Assembly (NCBI GenBank): GCA_905206805.1 | Contig: CAJLIR010000008.1 | Location: 1-64,000 of the forward strand | Origin: an uncultured Caryophanales bacterium | GTDB taxonomy: Bacteria; Bacillota_I; Bacilli_A; RF39; UBA660 | Length of the DNA stretch: 64,000 nt | Direction of reading: 5' to 3' | Shown: piece after piece, positions 24,207 to 33,323 of the stretch | How the letters are laid out: each line of letters begins with the position of its first letter | Position numbering within the stretch: the first letter of the stretch is position 1 | Program-made: the position numbers and the translations under genes | The notes under the pieces: generated by a model | Seen by the model: the letters and a program-made list of their open reading frames with translations, nothing else | Database searches by the model: none | Told to the model about the DNA's origin: nothing

Positions 24207-27200
24207 AAGAAATATTGATTGTTTTTATTACTGTATAATTTTCATTATTATATGTAACTATATATTTTATTTCATATACCTCAGCAGTAGTTGTTATTAT
24301 ATCTGATACAGAATTTATTTTACTATTATCTGATTTTTTAGTTATTGTATCAATTTTAATAGTTGCTTTATTTGTTACATCTGTACCATTTTCTGTAACT
24401 TTTATAGGGCTTGTAGGTTCTTTATATACATCATTAATTTTTAATGATATAGTACTTTCTGTAGTTAATGTTGCCTTAATTTCTTTTGTGTTAGCGCCAA
24501 TACTTAATTTTACCTCAGTACCATCACTTGTGTTATCTTTAAATACTGTATAACATGTTTTTACTATGTATGTAACATCTTTTGCAACTGTTGTTTTTAA
24601 TTCGTGTGTATATGTATTTTCTTTTGTAAAGTCAATTAATTTTAATGAACCGTCAGCATCTTTTAGGTAAATATTATATCCGACTGTTCCTATATAGTTA
24701 TTAATGTAATTTAATCTTTCTTGTAATTTAGATGCTCTATATCCTTCATTAGTGTAAATTTTATTAAAGTAATTTTGTAAGTATTTTTCATCAATTGCGT
24801 CAGGTGTTTTTATTTTATCCCAAGTAAGTGTTATTTTAGAACCATTTTGTGTTGCTTTTAAATTTGTAACATTACTTAATTTTGAATATCTATTTGATAC
24901 TTCTGTTGGTTCAGTACCTGCTTTAAATAATTCTGTTATTTTTAAATCTGATGGAGTATATTCACTTGGTAACATAGCAGGTGATGTTTCCTTTTCAACT
25001 GTTACTGATACGACATTAGATGGTTTTTCAAAATTTGCTTCACTAAATATTGCTTGAGCTACTGATTGAAATAATCTTGAATGATTAGTATTACCCATAT
25101 TTGTGTAATATCCATTTGCGGCATCTTCTTTATTAATTGTTTGATATCCATACCAAACAGCTATGGAGTAGTTTGAATCATATCCAGCAACCCATAAATC
25201 ATTAATGGCTGAACCAGGTAAATTTTTTGCGGCTAATTGTTTGTCATCAAAATTTGTTGTACCAGTTTTTGCAGCGTATTTTACTCCATTAACGTAAGAA
25301 TATTTTCCTAGAGCCCAAGTAGCTGTATCTTGTAACATATTTGTAATCATATAAGCAGTATCTGCTCCCATGGCTTTTCTAGATGAAGTTTTTATTTCAT
25401 ATACTTCTCCAGTATCCAATCTTGTTACTTTAGTAAAACTATATGGTTCATTATAATATCCAGAATTTGAAAATGCTGCATAAGCTGCTGCTAGTGAAAC
25501 AGGTGTTTCTCCTGTATATGCTCCAATTGAATGTGCTTCGTGTACATAATTGTTTTCGAGTTCAGGATGTAGTCCTAAATTAGTTGCCATTTCATATATA
25601 TCTGAATTTTTTACGGATTGGAATATTTTTAATGCTGGAATATTTCTAGAAACTCTTAAAGCTTCTCTTATTGTAAGAAATGCTTGATATCCACCATCCC
25701 AGTTATTAATTTCGCCTCCACCTGTATATGTGTATGGCTCATCTGTTACAGGTCCATAAGTAGAAGCATTATTGTATTCAATAGCAGGGGCATAATCATA
25801 AAGTGGTTTTGCAGTTGAACCAATTTGTCTTACTTCATCTGTTGCAAAATTCCAAATTTTTGCCTCATTTTTTCTATTTGAACCTATTGCTACAATTGCA
25901 CCAGTTTTAACATCTATAACTGCAATTCCAGCTTGAACAGCAGGATTTTCCCAGACAAATGTTTCGCCAGTCATAATTTTATTTATATGATCTTGATAAG
26001 ATTTATTCATTGTACTTTCAATTTTTAAAGGAATTGTGTTAGGATCCCATCCTGTTTTTTCTTCTACGTCTTCAGCAATCATATCTATAAAACCACGGTA
26101 GTCACCATTTTCGTTTGGACGTGTTCCAACAACAATTTTACTAACAGTCATTTTTTCTGCAATTTCTCTTTCTTCGCTAGTTATATAACCATGTCTTTCC
26201 ATAAGTTTTAAAACTGTGATACGTCTTTTTTCAGCACGTTCTGCACATTGTTCATTTTTTAATGGATCATAAGAACCTGGTGATTGATATAGACCGGCGA
26301 TTAGGGCAGCTTCTGATAGATTTAGATCTTTAGCTGGTTTATTAAAGTATGTTAAACTTGCTTGTTCAACACCATAAGAATTACTACCTAAAAAGCTATA
26401 ATTTACATAGAATTCCATTAATTCTTGTTTTGTATAATTTTTTTCTAGTTTAAAAATTGCCATATAAATATCAGTGAATTTTCTTTTTATACCAGAAAAT
26501 CCTGTACTTTTTTCTTGGGTATTTTTGTTTTGAACTGTAAATGCATTTTTAACAATTTGCATAGTTAGGGTAGAGGCACCACCTGCATTGTCATTTCCAG
26601 CAGCTTGGCCTAAACTAGCTTTTAAAAATCTTGGTAGGTCAAAACCATTATGTTGGAAAAATCTTGAGTCTTCTGTTGCTACAATAGCGTCAATTAAAAT
26701 TTCTGGTAATTCATCATAAGTAATTATTTCACGATTTTCATTTCCAAGTCTTCCTATTTCTTGATTGTCACTACTATAGATAATTGATGATTCTTTCATG
26801 ATTAAATTTTCAACATCAAAATCGGGTGCTTCATCAACAATCATTTTAAAGAATAGACACATTGCGATAAGTGCCGCAATTCCAATAACAAAGCAAACAA
26901 TTAAAATTATTTTTATTATTTTTTTTGCTTTAATTTTTTTCTTTTCTTTCGTTTCTTTTGTTACTTTATTTTCTTTTTTATTTTGTATTTTTTTCTGTGA
27001 TACATTTTTTTTATTATTTGTCATAAGCTCACTACTCCTATTTTGGTTTGTATTATTAATTTCTTCAGTTGTTTCTTCATTATTAGTTAATTTTTCTTCA
27101 TTAGATTCGATGAAATTTTCGTTAGTATCTTCTTTTGTATCAATATTCTTTTTTCTTTTTTTTATATTTTGATATTCACTTAATATCAAAATTCCGTCAA

Positions 27201-27354
27201 CTAGTATTAAGAATAGTAATGTTTTAAGAAATCCTATCGTAATACTTCCTATAATAAGGATTATAATACTAATTATAAAAATGGCTAAATAAATGGGATT
27301 TTGTTTAACTAATGTTTTAATTTTGTTTACAAAATCTTGAATTTTATATTTCAT
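24205..27354 (-). CDS. ponA: class A penicillin-binding protein (PBP1, glycosyltransferase/transpeptidase)
   Basis: This bifunctional enzyme polymerises and crosslinks peptidoglycan. The 1049-residue product has a GT51 domain (ATEDSRFFQHNGFD, GGASTLTMQIVKN), then a transpeptidase domain with STAK in RQIGSTAKPLYDYAP, SRN in RVSRNIPALK and KTGTTNF. It continues with a fibronectin-III-like domain (NVTNLKATQNGSKITLTWDK) and a further beta domain. Odd for the family, two additional hydrophobic segments lie in the first 55 residues, followed by a long charged linker, before the usual anchor at about residues 145-170. The gene overlaps recU by 11 bp, the Bacillus recU-ponA order. Confidence 0.95.
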   Translation of the reverse strand: MKYKIQDFVNKIKTLVKQNPIYLAIFIISIIILIIGSITIGFLKTLLFLILVDGILILSEYQNIKKRKKNIDTKEDTNENFIESNEEKLTNNEETTEEINNTNQNRSSELMTNNKKNVSQKKIQNKKENKVTKETKEKKKIKAKKIIKIILIVCFVIGIAALIAMCLFFKMIVDEAPDFDVENLIMKESSIIYSSDNQEIGRLGNENREIITYDELPEILIDAIVATEDSRFFQHNGFDLPRFLKASLGQAAGNDNAGGASTLTMQIVKNAFTVQNKNTQEKSTGFSGIKRKFTDIYMAIFKLEKNYTKQELMEFYVNYSFLGSNSYGVEQASLTYFNKPAKDLNLSEAALIAGLYQSPGSYDPLKNEQCAERAEKRRITVLKLMERHGYITSEEREIAEKMTVSKIVVGTRPNENGDYRGFIDMIAEDVEEKTGWDPNTIPLKIESTMNKSYQDHINKIMTGETFVWENPAVQAGIAVIDVKTGAIVAIGSNRKNEAKIWNFATDEVRQIGSTAKPLYDYAPAIEYNNASTYGPVTDEPYTYTGGGEINNWDGGYQAFLTIREALRVSRNIPALKIFQSVKNSDIYEMATNLGLHPELENNYVHEAHSIGAYTGETPVSLAAAYAAFSNSGYYNEPYSFTKVTRLDTGEVYEIKTSSRKAMGADTAYMITNMLQDTATWALGKYSYVNGVKYAAKTGTTNFDDKQLAAKNLPGSAINDLWVAGYDSNYSIAVWYGYQTINKEDAANGYYTNMGNTNHSRLFQSVAQAIFSEANFEKPSNVVSVTVEKETSPAMLPSEYTPSDLKITELFKAGTEPTEVSNRYSKLSNVTNLKATQNGSKITLTWDKIKTPDAIDEKYLQNYFNKIYTNEGYRASKLQERLNYINNYIGTVGYNIYLKDADGSLKLIDFTKENTYTHELKTTVAKDVTYIVKTCYTVFKDNTSDGTEVKLSIGANTKEIKATLTTESTISLKINDVYKEPTSPIKVTENGTDVTNKATIKIDTITKKSDNSKINSVSDIITTTAEVYEIKYIVTYNNENYTVIKTINIS

Positions 27355-27922
27355 TTTTATTTCCTCCTAAATAAATTTTATCTATAATGCTTAAATAGTC
27401 TAATCGTGGTGTGTATTTCTCTTTTAATATATGTCCATTTTCTCTAAAAAATTTAATTGGAATTATTTTTTTCTTTTCAATTGTTAAATAATTTAGAAAT
27501 TTAGTAGCATCAACTAAATATGTTTCATTATATGTGGTAAATCTTATAATCAAGAATGCGATTCCTCCACAATTTATAATTTTTTCTAAGTGTTTTAATT
27601 GATGAGCATGAATGTTTATTAAAGGAAATCCAGTTTTATTTTTAGTTTCTTTTGCTTCAAAATCAATATATTTCCCTTTATAAATCCCATTATAATCAGT
27701 TGTTGATGGAGTTTTAAAGTAAGCTTCTTTTATAACGGCATCTTTTCTTGATTTATAATCAACAGAAACAATTGTAATAGGTGTTGGCTTTTTATGAATT
27801 ACAGCAATATCTTGTTGTAGGTAATATTCATTTGTATCATTGATGTCGTTTTCTAAACACATACCACGGTTACCATAATTTATTTTGTAATTATCCTTTT
27901 TTATATTATTTGGATAGTTCAT
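27344..27922 (-). CDS. recU: Holliday junction resolvase RecU
   Basis: RecU cleaves Holliday junctions made with RuvAB and RecA. The 192-residue product has YGNRGMCLENDIN near the N-terminus, DYNGIYKGKYIDFEAKET (catalytic Asp/Glu/Lys of the nuclease fold), and HQLKHLEKIINCGGIAFLIIRF. The ribosome site is AAAGGTGG. It overlaps ponA. RecA, RuvA, RuvB and RecX, its functional partners, are also in the window; no convincing LexA box precedes recU. Confidence 0.95.
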   Translation of the reverse strand: MNYPNNIKKDNYKINYGNRGMCLENDINDTNEYYLQQDIAVIHKKPTPITIVSVDYKSRKDAVIKEAYFKTPSTTDYNGIYKGKYIDFEAKETKNKTGFPLINIHAHQLKHLEKIINCGGIAFLIIRFTTYNETYLVDATKFLNYLTIEKKKIIPIKFFRENGHILKEKYTPRLDYLSIIDKIYLGGNKNEI

Positions 27923-28042
27923 AATTAACCACCTTTAAAAATTATACTATAAAAATTTTTATTTTTCCATATAAAGTTTATTAAAAAGTGTAAAGTGAAA
28001 AAATTGTCATAATTTAATATTTTTTACTTATTTATTCTAGTT

Positions 28043-28072
28043 TTGTCGAAACGAAAGTTTTTTATTTATAAA
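28043..28072 (+). promoter_or_regulatory. promoter of the 30-codon ORF, with AAAC-N4-GTTT palindrome in the spacer
   Basis: TTGTCG (28043-28048) and TATAAA (28067-28072) are 18 bp apart. AAACGAAAGTTT in the spacer is a half-conserved LexA-type palindrome placed where the LexA boxes of ruvA and recX lie. Confidence 0.4.
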
Positions 28073-28103
28073 TATGTTATTTTAATTACTGGAAGGTGAT
28101 TAA

Positions 28104-28196
28104 ATGAATGCTAGACACCATATAGAAAACATTTTTAATGAAATGATTGATGATATTTGTTATATAAAAATGGCTACTTACATAAAAAGAAAATAA
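28104..28196 (+). CDS. 30-residue peptide of unknown function
   Basis: This ATG follows AAGGTGAT by three bases, the commonest start arrangement in the window. It encodes a polar peptide beginning MNARHHIENIFNEMIDD and ending in TYIKRK. A promoter lies 60 bp upstream and an inverted repeat (AAATAAGTA/TACTTATTT) follows the stop. It sits in the gap between divergent recU and gpsB; Bacillus has ypsA at this place, which is unrelated. Real translation is likely but not proven; function unknown. Confidence 0.45.
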   Translation: MNARHHIENIFNEMIDDICYIKMATYIKRK

Positions 28197-28326
28197 GTAG
28201 TTTTTATTTTACTTATTTATTATAATTTATCTAAATTTTGGTAATTTAATTGTATTTATAAATTCAATTGACAAAATTAGAAATTTTTTATAAAATATGT
28301 ATGTAAATAAAGTGAGGTGTACTAGT

Positions 28327-28659
28327 ATGTATCAAGAAGGAGTTTTACTTACTGTTAAAGATATATTAGATAAAGAATTTAAAATTGATACTAGAGGCTA
28401 TAGACCACAAGAAGTTGACAAATTTTTAGATCTTATAATTAAAGATTATGAGGAATTTTCTAATATAATTAATGGTTTAGAAAATGAAAAAAAGGAACTT
28501 ATTGATGATAATATTAGATTAAAACAAGAAGTTCGTAATTTGAAAACAAAATTAGAAGTTGTTAAAGAAAACGCTAATGAAGAAATAACTAATGCTGATA
28601 TTTTAAGAAGATTATCAAATATCGAAAAAGTTATATATGGTAGAGAAGAAAACGATTAA
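28327..28659 (+). CDS. gpsB: cell division/elongation coordinator GpsB
   Basis: GpsB is a DivIVA-related coiled-coil protein that directs PBP1 between septum and side wall. The 110-residue product contains LTVKDILDKEFKIDTRGYRPQEVDKFLDLIIKDY, the membrane-binding and PBP-binding domain, followed by a coiled coil and a C-terminal trimerisation motif (ADILRRLSNIEKVIYG). Start at 28327 after GTGAGGTG; ATG at 28297 lies upstream of the site. The neighbouring ponA product is its known partner in Bacillus. rnpB begins at its stop codon, as in Bacillus. Confidence 0.95.
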   Translation: MYQEGVLLTVKDILDKEFKIDTRGYRPQEVDKFLDLIIKDYEEFSNIINGLENEKKELIDDNIRLKQEVRNLKTKLEVVKENANEEITNADILRRLSNIEKVIYGREEND

Positions 28660-29025
28660 TAATATTTTGACAAACGCTGTATTTTTTATAATATAGAGGA
28701 AAGTCCATGCTCACACTATTCTGTGATGATAGTAGTGTTCGTGCTTAGAGAAAAAATAATCTAAGGTAACAATTTTTTTGTTAACGGCGTCGAGTTAACC
28801 TAAATCGTTAGACATGGTTAAATTAGATGTAAAGTGCCAAAGTGACGAATTTTTTTAGAAATAAAAAAAGTGGAACGTGGTAAACCCCGCGAGTGAGAAA
28901 CCCAAATTTTGGTAGGGGAACCTAATAAGGAAGAATTAAGAATTTCTTATGGGATTGCAAATGTAATAGATAAATGTTTGTCGCCTAGAAATAGGAACAG
29001 AACATGGCTTATAAAATATTATTAT
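28658..29025 (+). ncRNA. rnpB: RNase P RNA, type B
   Basis: This is the catalytic RNA that matures tRNA 5' ends. The conserved core blocks are obvious: AGAGGAAAGTCCATGCTC, TAGTGTTCGTGC, AAAGTGCCAAAGTGACGAA, TGGAACGTGGTAAACCCC, CGAGTGAGAAACCCAAATTT, GGTAGGGGAACCT and the 3' GGAACAGAACATGGCTTA. The P1 helix is set by AATAATATTTT at the 5' end and AAAATATTATT at the 3' end, giving the limits. Order and spacing of blocks fit the Bacillus B type, with a shortened specificity-side region (about 368 nt in all). It follows gpsB directly. Confidence 0.96.
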
Positions 29026-29053
29026 TTGTTTATTTGATAAAGGCAGGTGTAAT

Positions 29054-29479
29054 GTGAAAGAGATAGGTATTAAATTAAAAGAAACAAGAGAAAGCATGGG
29101 AATATCTATAGATGAGGCAGCAAGTGATTTAAAAGTTAAAGAAATTCAAATTGAAAATATAGAACAAGGTAATATGGATGCTTTTAAAGATGTTTTTTAT
29201 TTAAAATACTTTATTCGTGATTATTCTAAATACTTAGGCCTTGATTATGAAGATATGGTTGATGAATTCAATGAATATTTGTTTGATTATACTTCAAAGA
29301 TATCTATAGAGGATATTAAACAAGCAAAAAATAAAGATAAAAAGAAAAAAGAAGAAAAAAGAATTATGTCGCCATATACATTAGAATATAAAAGAAAAAC
29401 TATTAAATTAAATGTGTTAATTATAGTTATTGCTATACTGTTAGTTTTAACCTTAATTATTATGTTTATTGTTTTATAA
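29054..29479 (+). CDS. RodZ-like helix-turn-helix membrane protein
   Basis: The 141-residue product has an N-terminal HTH_25-type domain (IGIKLKETRESMGISIDEAASDLKV...YLKYFIRDYSKYLGLD), a Lys-rich linker and a C-terminal membrane segment (about residues 118-139). This is RodZ without its outer beta domain, comparable to YmfM of Bacillus, which also precedes pgsA. RodZ links MreB to the membrane and cell shape. Start is GTG at 29054 after GCAGGTG; the overlapping ATG at 29052 is out of frame. Confidence 0.82.
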   Translation: MKEIGIKLKETRESMGISIDEAASDLKVKEIQIENIEQGNMDAFKDVFYLKYFIRDYSKYLGLDYEDMVDEFNEYLFDYTSKISIEDIKQAKNKDKKKKEEKRIMSPYTLEYKRKTIKLNVLIIVIAILLVLTLIIMFIVL

Positions 29480-29494
29480 TAGAAGGAGTGTTGT

Positions 29495-30109
29495 ATGAAT
29501 TTACCTAATAAATTAACTATAGCAAGAATTATTATGACTTTATTTATAATTATAATTTTAATATTTCCATTTGATGCTGCTGGTATAGAATTACCAAAAC
29601 TATTTATAAATGAATCAATTGTTGTTGATATTAAATATTTTATTGCAGGATTTTTATTTATTTTAGCTTCAGTTACAGATTTTCTTGATGGACATATTGC
29701 AAGAAAATATAATTTAGTTACTGATTTTGGGAAGGTTATGGATGCTATCGCTGATAAGGTTTTAGTTAATTCGGTACTTATAATTTTATCATCTAGCGGT
29801 TTTATTCATCCAATTATACCAGTAATTGTTATAACTCGTGATATCGTTGTTAATTCGATTAAGATGGTTGCTGGAAATAATGGTAGGGTTATAGCGGCTA
29901 TTAAAAGTGGAAAAATTAAAACCATTTGTTTGATGTGTGGAATAACTCTTACTTTATTTTATAATTTACCATTTGAATTATGGAATATTAAAGTTTCAGA
30001 TGTTTTGCTTATTGTAGCTGCTATTTTATCTTTGATTTCTGGTGTTCAGTACTATTCGATGAATAAAGATTTATTATTTAAAAATGACAAAACTGTAGAA
30101 CAAAATTAA
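29495..30109 (+). CDS. pgsA: CDP-diacylglycerol-glycerol-3-phosphate 3-phosphatidyltransferase
   Basis: PgsA makes phosphatidylglycerol phosphate, the precursor of anionic phospholipids. The 204-residue integral membrane protein opens LPNKLTIARI and has the CDP-alcohol phosphatidyltransferase motif D-G-x2-A-R-x8-G-x3-D-x3-D in DFLDGHIARKYNLVTDFGKV...MDAIADK. Ribosome site AGAAGGAGTG. In Bacillus the order is ymfM-pgsA-cinA-recA; here cinA is missing between pgsA and recA. Confidence 0.95.
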   Translation: MNLPNKLTIARIIMTLFIIIILIFPFDAAGIELPKLFINESIVVDIKYFIAGFLFILASVTDFLDGHIARKYNLVTDFGKVMDAIADKVLVNSVLIILSSSGFIHPIIPVIVITRDIVVNSIKMVAGNNGRVIAAIKSGKIKTICLMCGITLTLFYNLPFELWNIKVSDVLLIVAAILSLISGVQYYSMNKDLLFKNDKTVEQN

Positions 30110-30112
30110 CAG

Positions 30113-30146
30113 AAATGACTTATTTGTTGAGTCATTTTTAATTTTT
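30113..30146 (+). terminator. rho-independent terminator of pgsA
   Basis: AAATGACT (30113-30120) and AGTCATTT (30130-30137) with a 9-nt loop, followed by two T-rich runs. Confidence 0.85.
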
Positions 30147-30181
30147 GCAAATAAAAAAATAAAAATACTTAAAATTTAAAA

Positions 30182-30195
30182 CGAACAAATTTTCG
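30182..30195 (+). promoter_or_regulatory. LexA/SOS box upstream of recA
   Basis: CGAACAAATTTTCG matches the Gram-positive SOS consensus CGAACRNRYGTTCG at all but one constrained position. It lies nine bases before the -35 box of recA. Confidence 0.75.
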
Positions 30196-30204
30196 TAAAA
30201 ACTA

Positions 30205-30233
30205 TTGACATTTAATTTTAAATTATGTACAAT
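30205..30233 (+). promoter_or_regulatory. sigma-A promoter of recA
   Basis: TTGACA (30205-30210) and TACAAT (30228-30233) are 17 bp apart. It overlaps the ATG at 30225, excluding that start. Confidence 0.88.
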
Positions 30234-30260
30234 TGGTTTGTAAGGTTAGGAGGAAAAATT

Positions 30261-31307
30261 ATGGCAACAAAGACTACTACTAATGATAAAACATTAGATC
30301 AAGTTTTATTAGATATAGAAAAACAATTTGGTAAAGGCGCTGTTATGAAATTGGGAGAACGTGAACATAGAGAAATAGACACAATTTCAAGTGGATCTTT
30401 ATCACTGGATATTGCTTTAGGAATTGGTGGTTACCCTAAAGGTAGAATTATAGAAATATATGGACCAGAATCAAGCGGAAAAACTACATTTGCACTACAT
30501 GCGATTGCGGAGGCACAAAAAAAAGGTGGACGTGCTGCATTTATTGATGCTGAGCATTCACTAGATCCGCAATATGCAGCTAAGCTAGGCGTTAACATTG
30601 GTGATTTACTATTATCTCAACCTGATAATGGAGAACAAGCTTTGGAAATTTGTGAAGCTTTAGTAAGAAGTGGCGCAATTAGTGTTATTGTTATTGACTC
30701 AGTTGCAGCTCTTGTACCACAAGCAGAAATTGAAGGTGAGATGGGTGATTCACATGTTGGATTACAAGCTAGACTTATGAGTCAAGCACTTAGAAAATTG
30801 TCAGGTGTTATAAGTAAGACTAATACGATTGCAATATTTATCAATCAATTGAGAGAAAAAGTTGGAGTAATGTTTGGTAATCCAGAAACAACGCCAGGTG
30901 GACGTGCCTTAAAATTTTATGCGTCAGTTAGATTGGAAATTAGAAGATCTGAACAAATTAAATTAGGAACTGATATTATTGGTAATAAAACAAGTATTAA
31001 AGTTGTAAAAAATAAAATGGCGCCACCTTTTAAAAGCTGTGTTGTTGATATAATGTATGGTGAGGGTGTTTCGATTGAAGGCGAAATTGTTGATTTAGCT
31101 AGTGACATTGGTGTAATAGAAAAAACTGGAGCATGGTATTCTTATAATGGTGAAAAATTAGGTCAAGGTAAGGAAAATGTTAAAGAGTTACTTAAAAAGA
31201 ATGTTGCTTTAAAAGAGGAATTATTGAAAAAAGTTAGAAATTATTATGAATTAGATACTAATGAATCATCAAAAAGTAGTAAAGTAAAGGAAGAAATTGC
31301 TGAATAG
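30261..31307 (+). CDS. recA: recombinase RecA
   Basis: RecA forms filaments on single-stranded DNA, drives strand exchange and triggers LexA self-cleavage. The 348-residue product has Walker A GPESSGKTT near residues 69-77, VIVIDSVAALVPQAEIEGEMGD, loop 2 region FINQLREKVGVMFGNPETTPGGRALKF and a C-terminal acidic tail. No intein. Start at 30261 follows TAGGAGG; the upstream ATG lies in the -10 box. Single gene under a LexA box, followed by rny. Confidence 0.98.
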   Translation: MATKTTTNDKTLDQVLLDIEKQFGKGAVMKLGEREHREIDTISSGSLSLDIALGIGGYPKGRIIEIYGPESSGKTTFALHAIAEAQKKGGRAAFIDAEHSLDPQYAAKLGVNIGDLLLSQPDNGEQALEICEALVRSGAISVIVIDSVAALVPQAEIEGEMGDSHVGLQARLMSQALRKLSGVISKTNTIAIFINQLREKVGVMFGNPETTPGGRALKFYASVRLEIRRSEQIKLGTDIIGNKTSIKVVKNKMAPPFKSCVVDIMYGEGVSIEGEIVDLASDIGVIEKTGAWYSYNGEKLGQGKENVKELLKKNVALKEELLKKVRNYYELDTNESSKSSKVKEEIAE

Positions 31308-31321
31308 TAATTTTTTTCTTT

Positions 31322-31362
31322 TAATATCAAAATAAATTACGACTTGACTTATTTTGATATTA
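31322..31362. repeat. 14-bp perfect inverted repeat around the rny -35 box
   Basis: TAATATCAAAATAA (31322-31335) and TTATTTTGATATTA (31349-31362) are perfect complements with a 13-bp centre. The right arm overlaps the promoter of rny. There is no T run, so it is more like an operator or a 3'-end hairpin of recA mRNA than a terminator. Confidence 0.6.
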
Positions 31363-31372
31363 CCTTTACAAT
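31344..31372 (+). promoter_or_regulatory. sigma-A promoter of rny
   Basis: TTGACT (31344-31349) and TACAAT (31367-31372) with a 17-bp spacer. Confidence 0.78.
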
Positions 31373-31417
31373 TGATTTAGAACATTTTAAATGTTTATAG
31401 AATAAATGGAGGTATAT

Positions 31418-32971
31418 ATGAATGATATTGCTTTCTCCATTTTGTTAGTATTAATTGGAATAATTGTCGGAGTTATAATAATTATCGTCTTTAGCTATAT
31501 TAAAGGAAATTTAGCTTCTAAAAAAGCAGAAGCTTTATTAGAAAAAACAAAAAAAGAAATAGAAAAAATAAAAAAAGAACAAATTTTAGAAGCTAAAGAG
31601 GAATCTTATAAAATAAAAAAAGAAACAGAACAATTAGTAAAAGAAAAAAAAGATGAAATAAAGGATATGGAAGAACGTTTATTAGTTCGTGAAAATAATA
31701 TGGATAGACGTGACCAAACCCTACAAAATCGTGAACAAATGTTAGAAGATAAAGAAAATAATTTAATTAACAGACAAAAAGATATCCAAGTTGAACAAGA
31801 AAAAGTGGAGGAAATAAAAAAAGAACAAATAAAATTATTAGAGAATATCGCAGGATTTTCAAAAACACAAGCAAAAGAACTAGTTATGAAAAAAGTAGAA
31901 GATATGATGACTTTAGAAATTGCTGCATATATTAAAGATAAAGAAGCAGAGGCTAAATTAGAAGTTGATAAACTTTCTAAAGAAATGTTAGTTTCATGTA
32001 TGCAAAAGTATGCAGGAGACGTTGCTAATGACCAAACTGTAACTGTTGTAAATTTACCTAATGATGAAATGAAAGGTAGAATTATAGGTAGAGAAGGAAG
32101 AAATATTAGAACAATTGAAGCTGTAACTGGAGTTGATTTAATTATAGATGATACACCAGAAGCAATTGTTTTATCTTCATTTGATCCTTACCGAAGAGAA
32201 ATTGCGCGTGTTACTATTGAAACATTAATAAAAGATGGTAGAATCCATCCAACTCGTATTGAAGAATTATATGATAAAACATCAAAAGAAATGCGTGAAA
32301 AAATATTGGAATATGGCCAATCAGCACTATTTGAATTAGGTATTACCAAAATGGATCCAGAATTAGTAGAATTAATTGGTAAATTACATTTTAGAACTAG
32401 TTATGGACAAAATGTTTTAAAACATTCGATTGAAGTTGCCACAATATCTGGAATATTAGCAGCTGAAATTGGTGAAAACCAAACTTTAGCTAAGCGTGCA
32501 GGATTACTTCATGATATTGGTAAAGCTATCGATCATGAAATTGAAGGAAGTCATGTAACAATAGGTGCTGAACTTGCCAAAAAATATAAAGAAAATGATG
32601 TTGTTATTAATGCGATTGAGTCACATCATGGTGATAAACCAGCATCATTTATTATTTCAGAACTTGTTGCAATTGCGGATACTCTATCGGCATCAAGACC
32701 TGGTGCAAGAAATGATTCGTTAGAAAATTATATTAAACGTCTAGAGGAATTAGAGGCAATAGCAAGTGATATTGATGGTGTTGAAAAATCTTTTGCAGTA
32801 CAAGCTGGACGCGAATTACGTGTTGTTGTAAAACCAGAAAAAATTGATGACTTAAAGAGTTATAAAATTGCTCGTGATATTAAAAATAAAATTGAAGAAC
32901 AATTACAATATCCTGGTACAATAAAGGTAACTGTAATAAGAGAAATTAGAGCTGTTGAAGAAGCAAAGTAA
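31418..32971 (+). CDS. rny: ribonuclease Y
   Basis: RNase Y is the membrane-bound endoribonuclease that starts mRNA decay in Bacillus. The 517-residue product has an N-terminal membrane segment (about 3-25), a long coiled coil to about residue 190, a KH domain (NLPNDEMKGRIIGREGRNIR), and an HD phosphohydrolase domain with HDIGKAIDHEIEGSH. The ribosome site TGGAGG sets the start at 31418. recA-rny adjacency matches Bacillus. Confidence 0.97.
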   Translation: MNDIAFSILLVLIGIIVGVIIIIVFSYIKGNLASKKAEALLEKTKKEIEKIKKEQILEAKEESYKIKKETEQLVKEKKDEIKDMEERLLVRENNMDRRDQTLQNREQMLEDKENNLINRQKDIQVEQEKVEEIKKEQIKLLENIAGFSKTQAKELVMKKVEDMMTLEIAAYIKDKEAEAKLEVDKLSKEMLVSCMQKYAGDVANDQTVTVVNLPNDEMKGRIIGREGRNIRTIEAVTGVDLIIDDTPEAIVLSSFDPYRREIARVTIETLIKDGRIHPTRIEELYDKTSKEMREKILEYGQSALFELGITKMDPELVELIGKLHFRTSYGQNVLKHSIEVATISGILAAEIGENQTLAKRAGLLHDIGKAIDHEIEGSHVTIGAELAKKYKENDVVINAIESHHGDKPASFIISELVAIADTLSASRPGARNDSLENYIKRLEELEAIASDIDGVEKSFAVQAGRELRVVVKPEKIDDLKSYKIARDIKNKIEEQLQYPGTIKVTVIREIRAVEEAK

Positions 32972-32991
32972 CTAAAATGGTTACTTTTTTT
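32965..32991 (+). terminator. rho-independent terminator of rny
   Basis: AAAGTAAC (32965-32972) and GTTACTTT (32980-32987), then more T. It overlaps the rny stop codon. Confidence 0.9.
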
Positions 32992-33320
32992 GAATTTTAA
33001 AATAATAAAAGTTTATATATTAAAATTCTCACTTTGACAGTTGTTGATTAGTAAAAAAAATTAAGCTTTTTTATAAAGATTTAGAGAGTTTTAATTTGCT
33101 TAAAAAGTGTGGACCATGACACTTAATTTATTGAATCAAAAATTTTTTAATTTATAAAATTATGAAACAATTATAAACAATTTGAATATATTATTTATGG
33201 GTGAATTTTAGTAAAAATTTTAATAATTATTACAATTTTGGGTATATTAAAAATATAATGTATGTTCTAAATAGAATAATAAAACATATTATTAATTGTG
33301 AATTGTGTTTTTCTTTCATC
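32992..33320. other. AT-rich intergenic stretch without recognised gene
   Basis: I see only a short hairpin (AAGTGT...ACACTT near 33105-33125) and scattered TATAAT-like hexamers without good -35 partners. No frame with a ribosome site. Confidence 0.5.
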
Positions 33321-33323
33321 TTT

